This document shows positions 1 through 11,746 of a stretch of DNA of 64,000 nt, piece by piece. A program made the position numbers and the translations under genes. Position 1 is the stretch's first letter. Every line of letters begins with the position of its first letter. The notes under the pieces are model-generated. The model was not told the origin of the DNA and ran no database searches. It was given only the letters and a program-made list of their open reading frames with translations. Source of the DNA: Siphonodentalium dalli (Eukaryota; Mollusca; Scaphopoda; Gadilida; Siphonodentaliidae). The stretch spans positions 154,188,875 to 154,252,874 of the forward strand of contig CP136062.1 in the NCBI GenBank assembly GCA_032622095.1, in the 5' to 3' direction.

Positions 1-360
1 GTCACGTGATGAATGTTCAAGGCCTTCAAGATGTCTCTGACCTTGTAATTGATGTTCTCACTACCATTGTCAGTGACTATTTCCAAGGGGTAACCATGTC
101 GCGGGAAGATTTCATCGATCAAGAGATGAACAATGTTATCTGCTGATTTGTCCTTGACCGGAAATGCCTCCGTCCATCCACTGTATAAATCTACGAAGCT
201 GATAATATAACGATTACCAGATAAAGGGGAGGGGTAGGGGCCCGATAGATATAAATTAATCTTAGCAAAAGGGTAAGTGGCTGTATTTGTTGTTTGCATT
301 TTAGGGGACTGTTTCTGCAGATACCTGACTTGGCAAGTCACACATTTGCTAACGTAGCAG
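1..360 (-). pseudogene. Integrase core of the Ty3/gypsy remnant
   Basis: The minus strand reads open from about 360 to base 1 with a CxxC pair (CYVSKCVTCQ) that completes the zinc finger begun in the preceding fragment, then the integrase core with motifs LSGPYP, GNRYIISFVDLYSGW and IVTDNGSEN. The second catalytic Asp (in TDNG) is present. The first, normally the Asp just before LSGP, is Tyr here (codon at 249-251), which would abolish strand transfer. The third acidic residue would lie outside the window. A frameshift near 350-360 separates this frame from the upstream zinc-finger ORF. Confidence 0.88.
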
Positions 361-648
361 TTCCTTGTAAAGTCTGTTCCAATAATATTTGGATTTAATT
401 GCATGATGCGTCTTGTCTATCCCCAAATAGCCATTGCTATCATGGTATTGTTGCATCTCGTTCGTTTGGAGATGTGTGGGTACCCAAAGGCGTGGGGTCG
501 GTTCCGCGTTAGCACTCGAGAGGTAATATAGTACCCCATCAATCATCAAGTGTTTGTCATCTCCTTTGTCGAAGGCATCCCGAACTAATGCGATTTCCGG
601 GTCTCTCTTTTGTTCCTCAAGCATACTGAAGTCGGGCTTGTTGAACAA
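349..648 (-). pseudogene. RNase H-integrase linker with H2C2 zinc-binding part (Ty3/gypsy)
   Basis: A 99-residue fragment with the HH half of the integrase HHCC zinc-binding domain (motif YHDSNGYLGIDKTHHAI, then KYYWNRLYKEL). The CC half continues in another frame after a frameshift near 350-360. The N-terminal half contains the acidic linker found after RNase H in these elements (DPEIALVRDAF, then DGVLYYL). Confidence 0.85.
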
Positions 649-926
649 GAGATTAGTAGGCTGGTAGGACTTACTAATTTGATTTTTACTTTGCCGCTCC
701 TTGGGAGTTACCTCGCAGCTTTAAAAATCTTTAGGTTGAAATTAAGAGGAATTTAATGCAGTCACCTCTCCATGCGTTTCCGCGATTGTAAGGTTGTTGT
801 CATTTATATCTACTGTCCCTTCTGCATTTTCCTGTTCTGTATATGCATTAAGGGGTGTTCGACTGATATTTTCTGCACATTGTCTATCTGGGCCTGCTAT
901 GTATTCAATGTTACAGTTATATCTAG

Positions 927-1229
927 CTATACCAAAAGCCCATTGTTTGATTTTCGTGTTCTGTGTGGGGATTCCAAGATATATTTTAAAGGTGTAAGGT
1001 CTGTTTTTATTGTAAAAGTTGCATTATGGAAGTAATGGTCCAGTCTTTGCAATGCAAAGTGAATTGCATATGCCTCTTTTTCGACAGTCGGCCATCGGGT
1101 TTGAGTATTGCCCAGTTTATGCGAGAGATAATAGATTGGTTCTTCACTGCCATATTCACCTAACTTGGTCAGGCATGCGCCAATGCAGAAGTCACTTGCA
1201 TCGGTATTGTTTGGCAAGCTTAGTCCCAT
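927..1229 (-). pseudogene. RNase H domain of the Ty3/gypsy remnant
   Basis: A 100-residue ORF with the typical Ty3 RNase HI motifs: TDASDFCIGACL, PIYYLSHKL, TRWPTVEKEAYAIHFALQRLDHY and IKTDLTPLKYIL. The catalytic acids in TDASD, EKEAYAI and TDLTPL are present, but the usual His of TDHxPL is Leu. The ORF ends at 927, where the frame to the linker is lost. Confidence 0.9.
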
Positions 1230-1900
1230 TTGAATTTAGCATATTGTTTTGTAAGTTGTACCAGAGGTTCAGCAATCTGAGAAAAAGAGGGGAGAAATCT
1301 ACGATAGTAATTACTCATGCCAATGAAGGAACGCACCTCCTTCACAGGCATTGGCGTGCAAGCGATCGGATGGCATTGACCTTGTCAGGGTCAGGTCGAA
1401 CACCATGGTATCAATTATGAAACCTAAATATTGTTTCCTGTTTCCAAAACTGGCACTTTTTTATTTTAATTTCAGCGTATATTGCCGCAGTTTGTCAAAC
1501 ACTATTTGGATATGTTGCAAATGTAATACAAGGGACTCAATGTATATCAAAATATCGTCTAACTACGCGATTGCTTAATCGCGCATTCCACATAACACTT
1601 GGGCCATAAGCTGAGGGGAAACCCCGCCAGTAGTTCGAAGCCTGAATGGCATAGAATTGAATAAGAAGGAGCCTCGGTTGCATGCGAAAGCTGTCTTTTG
1701 TTTGTCCTCTGCGACGTTGATTTATGAAGTGCAGCTAACTCCTTCGATTTCCCCATACATAAAGTTGAAGTTTGATTTTCAAGCTAACCATGTGGGCCAA
1801 TCTCAAAAGAGAAGCTATATGTGCGTCCTCTTCCAAGGGCATATACACATCACTGACTTTGAGACATTCTAGATCATAATACAGCTTGACCCCCGAGAGG
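1230..1900 (-). pseudogene. Reverse transcriptase remnant of the Ty3/gypsy element
   Basis: Fragments in shifting frames match the second half of a Ty3 RT: DDILIYIESL near 1530-1559, VRPDPDKVNAI near 1375-1410 and SNYYRRFLPSF near 1290-1325. The tyrosine codon of the YxDD active-site box reads as a TAG stop (minus strand, 1563-1565), and at least two frameshifts follow. The palm N-terminal part towards 1900 is only weakly recognisable. Non-functional. Confidence 0.8.
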
Positions 1901-2035
1901 TCAACCAATCCCTCCCTAAGATCATATTCCGGGTCATATCATTTACCACATAAAACTTATGAGTCAATTTTATTTTGGACATTTTGAAAGTTAGTTCAAA
2001 GCTACCAATTACACCTAATTATTGTCCATTTCTTA

Positions 2036-2190
2036 GCTGAGATTAATGTATTCCCTAGTTAGTTTTGGTCGAAACTGTAATGCATCATATACCCATTTGT
2101 GAATCAAAGATACCTCTGCGCAACTATCCAACAATGAACAATATCTATGTTTACCTATTCTAACCAAACATGAGCTATTTATGGTAAAAT
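2036..2190 (-). pseudogene. Retroviral-type aspartic protease remnant
   Basis: On the minus strand a short open stretch reads SLLDSCAEVSLI followed by a hydrophilic segment. It matches the aspartic protease active-site region of Ty3 polyproteins, where LLDSGAEVSLI is usual; the Gly after DS is Cys here. It lies where protease should be, upstream of RT. No clear CCHC gag zinc knuckle was found above it. Confidence 0.6.
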
Positions 2191-4482
2191 TCTCACATTT
2201 GTGATCTCAATGAGAGGACGTTCTTGTTTTTTGGATATGTGCGTTGGGTCATTAGTTGTGGGGGCTTGACATAGCCATGACGGCGACAGCTTCAGTTAAA
2301 GGGGTCAAAACACCTTGCGCTTGTTGTGGGTTAGCCATTATTTATATAAGCAGATAGACTCACGTTTTGCGAAATTTCCAACACTGTTCTCTTTGTTCAC
2401 ACTATTCCTTCCTGGTCTAGCTACTTTGTCCTCCTCGTTGCGTTTCCTTCACGTTGTGCTCTCTTGTGTTTAGTGTTCAGATCCTAGCTCGCCAATGCAC
2501 TAATAAACGTATATGTGCCTAGATGGGGGACATATAACGTTCATACATCAAAATGATTTGATCATTTATTTACAAACAGTTCAATAAGATATCTTCGGGT
2601 CATCGGTATGGCTTCTCCTAGTTGGGTGCGTCTTCCTGTCGTCTGCGTGTATCGTGGGGCTTCTCATTCTTCAGAGGTTAAGTGCACTTTCCTGTCGTCT
2701 GCGTTAATCGGGGATCGCTTGCGTCTTCATGGGTTGAGTTGTTGATCTCTAGTTGAGTATATCGACCTGTCGTCTGCTGTCGCTGGGTGCGTCTTCCTGC
2801 CCTCTGTGTGAATCGTGTGGCTTCAAGTGTCTTCATAGGTTAAGTACGTCTTACTGTCGTAAGTTGAGTATAACGGCATGTCGTCTGTCGTTGGTGTGCC
2901 TTGACGATACATCGGGGGATGCGTTGTTCAGAACTACAAGCAATTTGGCTTACCTATTAATGTCGGCCATCTTGATTGCTAGTCTTCTCTTCTCGAGGTG
3001 TATCTGCTGTCGTCGTTGTGGGAACGTGTGTTGACTGCTGGAGGTATCAGCGGATACTGAATACTGAACAATGGCTACGACTTTTCGGGTTACTTATACT
3101 TCTCTTCGACGCGGCGCACCTAGGGAATTCTTCTCGAGTGATCGGTGAATCTGGTACTATATTCTTGATTCCATCTACAGATTGTTGCGAGTGGCCAGCC
3201 TGTCCACAGTATTTTGCCGACCTGCTTCGGGCATTCGTGCCGAGTGTTGTATCTGAAGATTCTCTCTGTAGATTGGTCGTTATGCGATGTGTATAGCTAA
3301 TACAGTCGTCCTCGTCATTGTCAGGGACGGTGAGGAGATTGTGTGCTCCCCCATATTGAATAATTAGTCCGTGGGTTCCGTCCACCGTTGTGTTCGTCCA
3401 GCATACTAGCACAGTATATGAATACAATTCAATGGTCAAACTAACATTCTCTTTAAAAAATTACTTGTTTTTTAACGGGTTATGTAAGTAATATCGAACA
3501 TGTAGTCGCAATAAAATGTACTTACAAAATTCAGAAAGTGCATATCAAACAATCTAAGTTTTGTAGTTGGTCGTTGTTGTTGTTGTTGAACTCTGGCCTA
3601 TACAATGTCGTTCCTTCGTCTGATATTTGAACCTGGTGTTGATGTGCACATGCGCCTAATCCAATCATGTGAGCCAGCTCGAGATCGAATTACGCCCTAA
3701 ACTTCAAAATAGCTTTCAGATCGTCACTTGGTTAACCGTTAAACACATCGTTTAGGTTGGTGTTGTGGTGCATTTACAACATGGCCAAACAATGACATTG
3801 CTGTTATCGACAAACACGATCCTTCCAAGCGCAGGGAATCTATGTGACCTCCTGTTCCCGCGTGATATTTGTCGCATATCAAGCGCATGGGGGTACTAAA
3901 ATGATTAAACGTGAGTACACTTAGAAATCAAATCCCAGCTCCTACAAATTGTCCGGGTGGTTTAATTTGTAGCGATTATTCTGCAGTAAAGCCATTAATC
4001 TGTACCAAATCAGCGGGTTCTACTAATGACTATAGAATCGATAATTCATGAAGAGTTGGCGTGTTACAAACTTGCAACAAGTTATACGCTTTGTCGCTAT
4101 ACACCTACAAATAAAGACATTGATAGAATCCAAAAAATTATAAAACGTACCGTTTAGGTTTAGCACATAATTATTATATACACATAAATGTCCATTAAAC
4201 GCATTTAACGGCAATATTTACAGTGCAGGCTTCCGTATATGTGTGTGTATCACGTCACGTGATCTGAGTACAATGACACTCTATTTTCATATGCGGAAAT
4301 CAGCAACAGGTCAAATGTTATTGTGTTTTTCATATACATGTAAAGCTGTGAATTTGAAACAGCTGTCATGCATTTTTGAACATGCTATTGCAATATCTTT
4401 CAAAATATATAGGTGGCAATTTGACCTGATTTGCCCGGAAATTTGATACCGATGAGCGTTTCTGGCTCATAGACTAAAATAT
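2191..4482. other. No supported gene; degenerate tandem repeat at 2620-2920
   Basis: About 2.3 kb without a supportable gene. Between about 2620 and 2920 a 50-60 bp unit recurs around the words cttcctgtcgtctgcg and cttcatgggttgag in 4-5 degenerate copies. The part next to the pol remnant may be decayed gag or LTR of the same element, but I see no terminal repeat to prove it. Nothing recognised at 2960-4480. Confidence 0.5.
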
Positions 4483-5581
4483 CCGTTTTGTCAATAAGCT
4501 TTTAGTGAGGGAATTCTTCTCAAAACAGGTAGGAAATTTAATTTTGGATGATCGAGTTCGTCATTGTTGCTGGGAAAAACCCGCACTAATATATAAAACC
4601 GCAGTCTGGCACCAAACCGGTGACAGAGTCAGAAAGGGAATATGATTGGTGCGTTCTGGTATAAATTGATATTTTCCATCGCGCTTCCTCGTGAATCAAT
4701 AGTCAGTCCATTTGGCATTATATAGACAAGCTCGTGAACATAGACTTACAACCGATTCGTGATACGCGGAACACAATACATGTACTATCCACGTGTGTTA
4801 TATCATATACCTGATACACATATTGTTTGAGTGGGATTTAAAGCAAGCTGGCGGACCTTGAATTTCTTGGTCCTATAGTAACTTGCAACTAGATTTATCG
4901 TCTATGGTGTATAGTGTTTCACATTATTTTTCCATTAGCACCGGTTAAGGCAGCAAAACGTGACCTGAATTCAACGCGTGGCAAATACAGTTGTCGTTAT
5001 AGGAGCATTGCCTCATCATCTGAAAGCAACGCATACCAACATGGAGTTGTCGTTACTGGGACGTTGCGTCATCACTTCCTTGTGTTTGAGACTCATAAGT
5101 AACACGAATCTGCCGATGACGTCAAGCCAGTGTCATTTCGTAAAAGAATCTGGAATAATTCCTCCCGAGATCACGCCGAGTCAGACATTTGAATCGTGTA
5201 GAAGCGGAATCGAATGCGGTCAAATCTGTTGCGGAATATCATGGTGCCAGGTTATCAGGTAAAATAACACTCAGAAAGTTTGCATTGTGTCAGCTGGTTA
5301 TGGCGGAGATGGTCCGGGGACAGCGAAGATTAAATCAGGTATGTCATAATAATTCGAAGTAAGAACGCGAATACATGGAATAAGTCAGGTGGAATGTAAA
5401 TCTCTATTAACGCGTACCAGTCATATTTCCTTTCTGACTCTGTCACCGACTGGGTACCAGTCTGTGTTTTTTATATTTAGCGTGGGCTTTTCAGCATAAA
5501 TGGAGAAGTCGATGCCCCCCAATCCAAATGTCATATGTGGGTTGAGAACAATCCACACACTAAAAACGTATTGACAGAACG
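4483..5581. mobile_element. TIR element Y1 (about 1.1 kb) enclosing a PAN-like exon
   Basis: The two ends are inverted copies of about 190 bp. The left arm begins ccgttttgtcaataagc at 4483; the right arm ends attgacagaacg at 5581. Both share ggtgacagagtcagaaag (left near 4620, its complement near 5440). The same arms flank the element at 11011-11746, so this is a repeat family and not a chance palindrome. I could not fix a convincing target duplication, so the superfamily is open. No transposase is encoded. The interior carries a copy of a host exon (5041-5338). Confidence 0.75.
5041..5338 (+). pseudogene. Signal-peptide/PAN-like first exon with one in-frame stop
   Basis: From ATG 5041 the frame encodes a short hydrophobic leader (starting MELSLLGRCVITSLCL) and a cysteine-rich half of a PAN/apple-like module (CRSGIECGQICCGISWCQ). 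After WCQVIR a TAA at 5260-5262 interrupts the frame. The same frame then continues through VSAGYGGDGPGTAKIKSG to a donor site tcag|gtatgt at 5338/5339. The 54033 exon aligns colinearly (WCQVTR, a Cys, then NVMIKSG, then the same phase-1 donor), so the stop is a point lesion in a relative of that exon. An alternative donor atcag|gtaaaa at 5258/5259 would skip the stop but changes phase. A 34-bp piece of the leader region is tandemly duplicated (about 4990 and 5044). It lies wholly between the arms of element Y1. Confidence 0.7.
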
Positions 5582-7060
5582 ATTTAGATTCAGATCGGTA
5601 GGTCTAAATGGTTGACGATTTTTATATACATGTACTGCTCAGCAAAGTGGGAGCCAATTAGAACTCTTGTGTTTGATTTGCCTAATAGTATGGGCTCTCA
5701 TTACCCGAGGTGTCACCAGAAAGGGGAATTTCAGCGACCACCATTTTTAGGTAGCCCGACTATTCTAATTTCTGGATCCGGTTGTTGCGGGGTCAGTATA
5801 GGGGGATATGATTTTTTCACATTATCCTCATGCTACCCAACCTTATCTTATTTTTGTGAATTTTTCGGGTTAGTTCCTGTGATATTCATCAGTCTACGAT
5901 TCTTAAGCTGTATTCAATTTATCCTTTTCTTCCTTTGATATGGATGACAGTTATGTGAGTGGGATTGAAAATGGTAAAATTGTGCCAGATAATCGTTGGA
6001 CGTTTGAGCTGTGACCTATTTTGTTAATCGTGAACGTATTATTTGTTGCTTATTCAGCTAAATGTGCCTGTTTCAACTCCGTTTATCAAAAACTTATCGG
6101 AAGTTATTACCATATTTATGCAGTTTTGTGATCCGTAGCATATCTGCTATTTGATGGCAGTATCATTGTGACCCTATTATGTATGTAGTGCGAATGCAGG
6201 GCAAAAACTTACCCCTCCCCAAATGATATTTAGTGACGCATTTGACAAATAGTCGGATTTATAAGCGATATAAGCGATCTGAAATCAAATGTTGTATGCC
6301 TATTAGGTATGTTTTCAGGATTGACTTGTTTCCATTCTTAAATTTTGGAGTGTCGACCTAAACCGGTGTCAAAATAATTTAAAGAGCCCATGGTGATCGG
6401 TGCTATTTGAAATATTATGTCAACTGCTAAGTGTGAACTGCAGACATATATTTGAAAATTTTGATATGATCAGTTGGTTCTTGTTGGCTATAGTTGCGAT
6501 CAAAATTTAACATTGAACCCTATATATGGAGAGTCTCGTATTTGGGATAAATGGCGTCCTTTTGTGTATGATAATATGTGAAACGAAATTTCTAAAAAAT
6601 TCTATGTATAAAACTCAGGTGCTGTTAGGAAAAATTGGGAAGTCGTCAAATTATTCTCACCGACTAAATTTACGATCAAAATTTAACATTGAACATTGAA
6701 TATTTTGTTATATTACTCGAACTTTGATAGTAATATCACTAAACGGTCATCACATGCTATTATATGAAGACAATACAATCGCGTCTGACCAACTGTAACT
6801 ATCAGTAATCTAATTCATGCAATAGTCGATATTCTTATGCTTCTAGATATAGTACTGGGCAAAAGTATGTGTAGAACGGTTTGTAATGGCCCCGATATCA
6901 TAGAGTCTGATACATGTTGGGTCAAATGAACTATTATCACAAGCCTGTAGTTTTGTTTTTACGATGTGGCTATATATTAAATTATTGTTTTATTGATACC
7001 TGTTATCAACTGACTAGTATTGAAGCCAATTGTAGACCAACGAGTTGTAATGCGACAAAT
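5582..7060. other. No supported feature
   Basis: About 1.5 kb of AT-rich sequence. A 15-base phrase (gatcaaaatttaaca) recurs near 6500 and 6670, but nothing gene-like or repeat-like could be supported. Confidence 0.5.
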
Positions 7061-7138
7061 ATACTTACAAATGATACTCCATCATCATCGCCATCACACA
7101 TTACAAATGATACTCCATCATCATCTCCATCACACATG
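7060..7138 (+). repeat. 36-bp direct tandem duplication
   Basis: The segment acaaatgatactccatcatc plus its continuation to catcacacatt occurs twice in tandem, with one base difference. It lies just left of the inverted minisatellite. Confidence 0.8.
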
Positions 7139-7179
7139 CACCCAGCGTTTCTGTGTCATCCCTTCTATGATTCGTTCTA

Positions 7180-7950
7180 CATTTATGTGGTGCCCATACA
7201 CATTTGTGTGGTGTGCAAATCATGTATTACTTTATATGGTGTCCACCAGCTGGTGAGCGCTGTTCTTTATATGGTGTGCATTCATCTTTATATATTGTCC
7301 ATTTACATTTATATGGTGTGTTTTTTACCTGTATAGAGTGTCTGTTCACCATTAAGATGTCATGTCATCTGTTCTCTATATGATATGCATACATATTTGT
7401 ATGATGTGGTTCCAATTGTATATGGCGTCCATTCATCTTTATATGATTTTCAATTGTCGTCATATGATGTGGAAATCTATTTATATGGCGTGAAAATATA
7501 TATATGGTGTCAATGCACCATCACGATGCTATACCATATCATACAGACATATACTCAGCATATAAAGTCGTATACACATATAAAGTCGTATACACATCAT
7601 ATAAAGTCGTATGTACATCATATAAAGAATAGCGGCCATCATAAATGGTCACCATATACAGATAAAGGTAAATGGATACCATATAAAGGTAAATGGACAG
7701 AATACAAAGGTTAAAATCACATCATATATAGGTAAATACACACCATATAAGGTAAATACACAGCATAATAAAGGTGAAAGGACACAATAGGTAAATGGAC
7801 AAACAATAAAGATGGAAACTACATACAGGTGAATAGTCACTATATAGAGGTGATTTGGGAACCATATGAAGGTAAAACACACCATATAAATGTGAATTTA
7901 CTCCATACAAAGGAAACACCACATAATGGGCACCATATAAATGTGAATTG
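7180..7950. repeat. Inverted minisatellite (about 18-22 bp units, head to head)
   Basis: The left half (about 7180-7520) is built of units like tttatatggtgtccattcat. The right half (about 7540-7950) is built of the reverse complement, accatataaaggtaaatac and variants. Orientation flips around 7515-7550, so the region is a large imperfect palindrome of a degenerate minisatellite with some 15-20 units per side. ORFs crossing it are by-products of the repeat. Confidence 0.85.
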
Positions 7951-7979
7951 ACATCTGGTAAAGTCAGCGTCATGTTTAG

Positions 7980-8176
7980 CAATTTTGGTGCCCTTACACC
8001 TACCTGCATTCCTGAATTGGACAGCCTATACATCATATTGTAGGAAAATGGGCGTCCAAATTGTTTTATCAATGTTGGTGCCCCTTACATGCACGGATGT
8101 ACATTCCTGAACTGGACAGGCTATACATCAGATTGTAAAAAAAAGGGCGTCAAAACTGTTTTATCAATGTTGGTGT
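7980..8176 (+). repeat. About 95-bp direct tandem duplication
   Basis: Two successive copies share ttggtgccccttaca, cattcctgaa, tggacag, ctatacatca and gggcgtc, ending with tgttttatcaatgttggtg. Divergence is roughly 10-15%. Confidence 0.75.
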
Positions 8177-9049
8177 TCCTATCACAATCACCGTTACTGA
8201 CCCCGACTCAAACTCCATGCAGGGTTTACCTCCCTTGATGACTCGATAAGTCTGCTGCTACCGGCGACAGTTTCACATTGGAGATCCGTGAACTCGATCT
8301 ACGGTTACGCGAACTAAGTACAACGGTAATTTTTTTAATTTTCACGTCGAAGCTACTGCACAAAATCGGTGAGTATTAAACAAAACAATGATATTATCCA
8401 TATCAGATTAATTTAAAAAGGTGTGAGAATGAACCATCTGTGGGGAGAAGTAATCTATTGCCGAAACAATGTCTTAATCGTGGCACAAAAGAGATTTATA
8501 TACCTTATTTCTTGAATAATTTCCAAGTTTACGATTTCAATCGTTAGGTGAGACCCTGTCGGCTGTTCTCTGAATGTATGTTATTTGTCTCCAAATCGGC
8601 TAGCATCTCAGCATACTTATATGTTGAACCCAGATGTTATAACAAGATGAAAGGCATGTATACGGTATGCATTTTGAAATCCAGTATTATTTCTGCGAGA
8701 ACTCGTATAACGGTTTCGAACACCACGCACTTAGGTTAAGCAAACATGTTTAATAACACGCACATCGGTTTTCAATATTAGAAAAAATTATTAAACCTCC
8801 ATAAACTGGTCGACATAGAGTATATACCTAAAAGGTTTCAGCGTTATGCGCACACAAGGCGCATTTGTTTAAACACTAGAGTCAGCACTGGGCCTTTCAC
8901 ATAACTGCATAAAAAGATGTCCGTTAATTTTAGTGGACAACTTTACTAAAGAATCAGTAAATTGGTGTGTGAACGCATTGCGCGATGCCCAGAAATGCAA
9001 AAATGTATGTGACGAGATCAAGACTCCCATATAAAAGAGCACACTTGTA

Positions 9050-9425
9050 ATACCATGTTACTACAGTGGTACTACCGTGGTACTATCATGGTAATACCGT
9101 GATACTACCGTGGTACTACCATGGTAGTGTCGTACTAACATGGTACGATAAGTGATATTTACCATGGTACTACCATGATGCATTGGAACTCTACTAGGGT
9201 AGGGGCCTACTTTACAATGATACTACAATCGCAGTTTGGTACTACCATGTCAGTATAGTACTACCACGGTATACTACCATGGTACAACCCGCTAAATTGA
9301 TACATACCATGTACTATACCATGGCACTGTACTAAAGTATGGTATATTACCCCACATGGTAATACCACTGTAAAGTGATAACTACCATTGTACTACCATG
9401 GTACCATGGAAAGTACGTACTAGGG
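9050..9425. repeat. Degenerate GGTACTACCAT microsatellite
   Basis: About 30 copies of a 10-12 bp motif, typified by ggtactaccatggtactacc, are interspersed with less regular sequence. The motif is nearly self-complementary (ccatgg and gtac are palindromes), so both strands look alike. No gene. Confidence 0.8.
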
Positions 9426-10702
9426 TAAACTACAATGTGACAGTTGATGCCGTTGTAAAGTGTCTTTTGTCATATTAGACTAGATTATGCTACGATATAA
9501 TTAAACCAGGTATTCTCGGCCCACAACTGCTCGGGATATTGACTCTACATACAAGGTTACATCTTTTGATGAATCCATTTTGAACAAGCGAATGGAGCTG
9601 AAGGCATTGCATGGGTGTGAAACGCTTGCGTTATGCGGAAAGCTAACGGATAGTTCAACGCACTTATGTGAAAGGTGTACGCGCCATGCGTAACTTAAAC
9701 CCATGTGTTAAACGCATGTACGTGAAAGCAGCTTAAGAAATAAGACATGCAGGCGCCTCCGTTCCGCGCTGTATCCGCGCTATGCTATACGAGTGCTAAG
9801 CTATATAAATTGTGCATATACATTTGTCCATATATAATAGTATTTAATTCACAGAGATGATATTATTTCAGATTAAAGTCTGAGTGTGGTAGTATAATCA
9901 CATTGAGCTTTTAACAATTTATACGATTCTATTCGTGGGTTTCATTCTACACACGTTTATGCTAAAGGAAGGATGCAGAATACTGCTTCAAAATATCACA
10001 AGTTGTATTTGGTTGTTCATTTGGGGAAATAAAACTATGTGCTATATAACACGGTTGATGGCATACTATAACGCATGCAATATGTTACATATGGGGTTTC
10101 AACTAACATGGATCATTTAGCCATCAAATTTCGTCAGCATGATTGACTTTGCAGAACATTCCATTGGAAGCTTAACCTATGCGCGTGGACGGCGTGGTAT
10201 CGAAAACCGTTGTGCGTGGTTTAAACCATTTTTGAGTAACCGTTGTACGAGTTCATTCCGAGCTTCAACCCTCGAGTTGATTATGTCGGGTTTTCGTCGG
10301 TGACCCACCTTCACGCGTAACGCTGGGCATGTGGATATCGAGGAGGATATGTTTGCTGTACAATATGGGTGGAAGATCTATCCGGGTCAACAGGCGACTG
10401 TGTAAAGTTCCATTGAACAAGAAAATATGCTCGAGTCGGAGGAATATTTTCATTTATCAGCCCATATATACAAACAAATTTGAGTAAACACTGGAGTTTT
10501 GACGATCATGCAATAGAACCATTATATACACACACAATGAACTCGGAAAATATTTGAATTATGGCACATTGCATGGGTATATATAATAAAAGTTACACTT
10601 TCCGTCCGTCAATGTTAACCGTTGTTCGAGTTCTCAACCGTTGTTCGAGTTCACGGATCTCCAGTGTGATTTTACCCACATTTGGTGGACTTGCGCGATA
10701 TT
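9426..10702. other. No supported gene
   Basis: Unassigned sequence. A short direct repeat (aaccgttgttcgagttc, twice near 10617-10652) and recurring gcgcatgcgt-like words are the only structure seen. Confidence 0.4.

Positions 10703-10739
<37 letters not shown>
10703..10739. repeat. (TA)n microsatellite
   Basis: A nearly pure run of alternating T and A. It is followed by a tandem 20-bp phrase containing cccttattaagcacacaca, seen twice. Confidence 0.9.
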
Positions 10740-11010
10740 CTAAGCGAACAGAGCAACAGTCATGTTGCCCTTATTAAGCACACACACCCTTATTAAGCAC
10801 ACACAATATCGAAAAAAAGTTATGTAATTTCGTACCTTAATTTCGGAAGAAACTGTCTGATTGGTTCTCCGATTATTTTATCACCACAAAAGTCTAAACG
10901 CATAAGGACGACAATATGCATGGGAAGTTAAACACAAGTGTTCTAATTGGCGCTGCCATTTTGCTAAGGAGCGTTAGAAAATCGTCAACATAACACTGCT
11001 ATAATTCGCC

Positions 11011-11746
11011 ATTTATATGTCAATAAGTTTTTAGTGCGGGAATTGTTCTCAAAGAACACAGGAAATTTGACTTTTGGGCGATCGATGTCGCCATTTTGGC
11101 TGAGAAAAACAGCGCTAAATATAGAACACCACAGACTAGTACCCGCCACAGACTAGTACCCAGCCGGTGACAGAGTCAGAAACGAAGTATGACCGGTGCG
11201 CTCTAGCTGGTATAGAGATTGACCTCGACTCTGCCACTTTGGCAACTTTGAACCACAGATTCATTCCACCTACACTGGAGATTACTATACTATGTATAAA
11301 TTTGGCGATAATCAATGACAAAACAGTCTTAGTAATATTGACGCCCCACTACCAACATATCACGTTTTATAAGACGGTAATATTGCCGCGAACTAGGTAC
11401 AGTCACCCAACTACTGATACATTTGGACTTGCCATCGCTGCAATCAAGAAAGCGCATACAAAGGATTCTAACATTCCACAAAGCCAAACACAAGGTTAAG
11501 TGGCAATAGAAATGGCTAACTACTTGGAAAAACAACAGCGAGAGACGAGCGGATATCGCCCAGTCTCTACCAAAGCGCACCAGTCATACTTCCTTTCTGA
11601 CTCTGTCACCGACTGGGTACTAGTCTATGTTTCTATATATAGCATGGGGTTTTCCAGGAAAAAATGGCGAAATTCGATCGCTTCAAAGTTAAATTACCTT
11701 TGTGTATTGAGAACAATTCCCGCATTAAAACATAATGACAGAACGG
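11011..11746. mobile_element. TIR element Y2, second member of the Y family
   Basis: The left arm (from about gtcaataagtttttagtgcg at 11019) and right arm (ending tgacagaacgg at 11746) are inverted copies of about 180 bp and match the arms of Y1. Shared landmarks are tagtacccagccggtgacag on the left and its near complement ending ctgggtactag on the right. The interior (about 11220-11555) differs from that of Y1: it has an ORF at 11167-11499 with no recognised domain. No transposase. Confidence 0.75.

Larger units (their letters stand above)
1..2190 (-). pseudogene. pol: Decayed Ty3/gypsy LTR-retrotransposon pol region (partial)
   Basis: Reading the minus strand from 2190 down to 1 gives the Ty3/gypsy order protease, reverse transcriptase, RNase H, HHCC zinc finger, integrase, which separates it from Ty1/copia where integrase precedes RT. 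Domains are recognised by eye from conserved motifs. The reading frame is broken by several frameshifts and stops, and key residues are altered, so it is a dead copy. The integrase is cut by the left edge of the window, so its C-terminus and one LTR lie outside. No LTR pair, primer-binding site or gag could be identified; gag would be expected above about 2200 on this strand. Confidence 0.9.
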
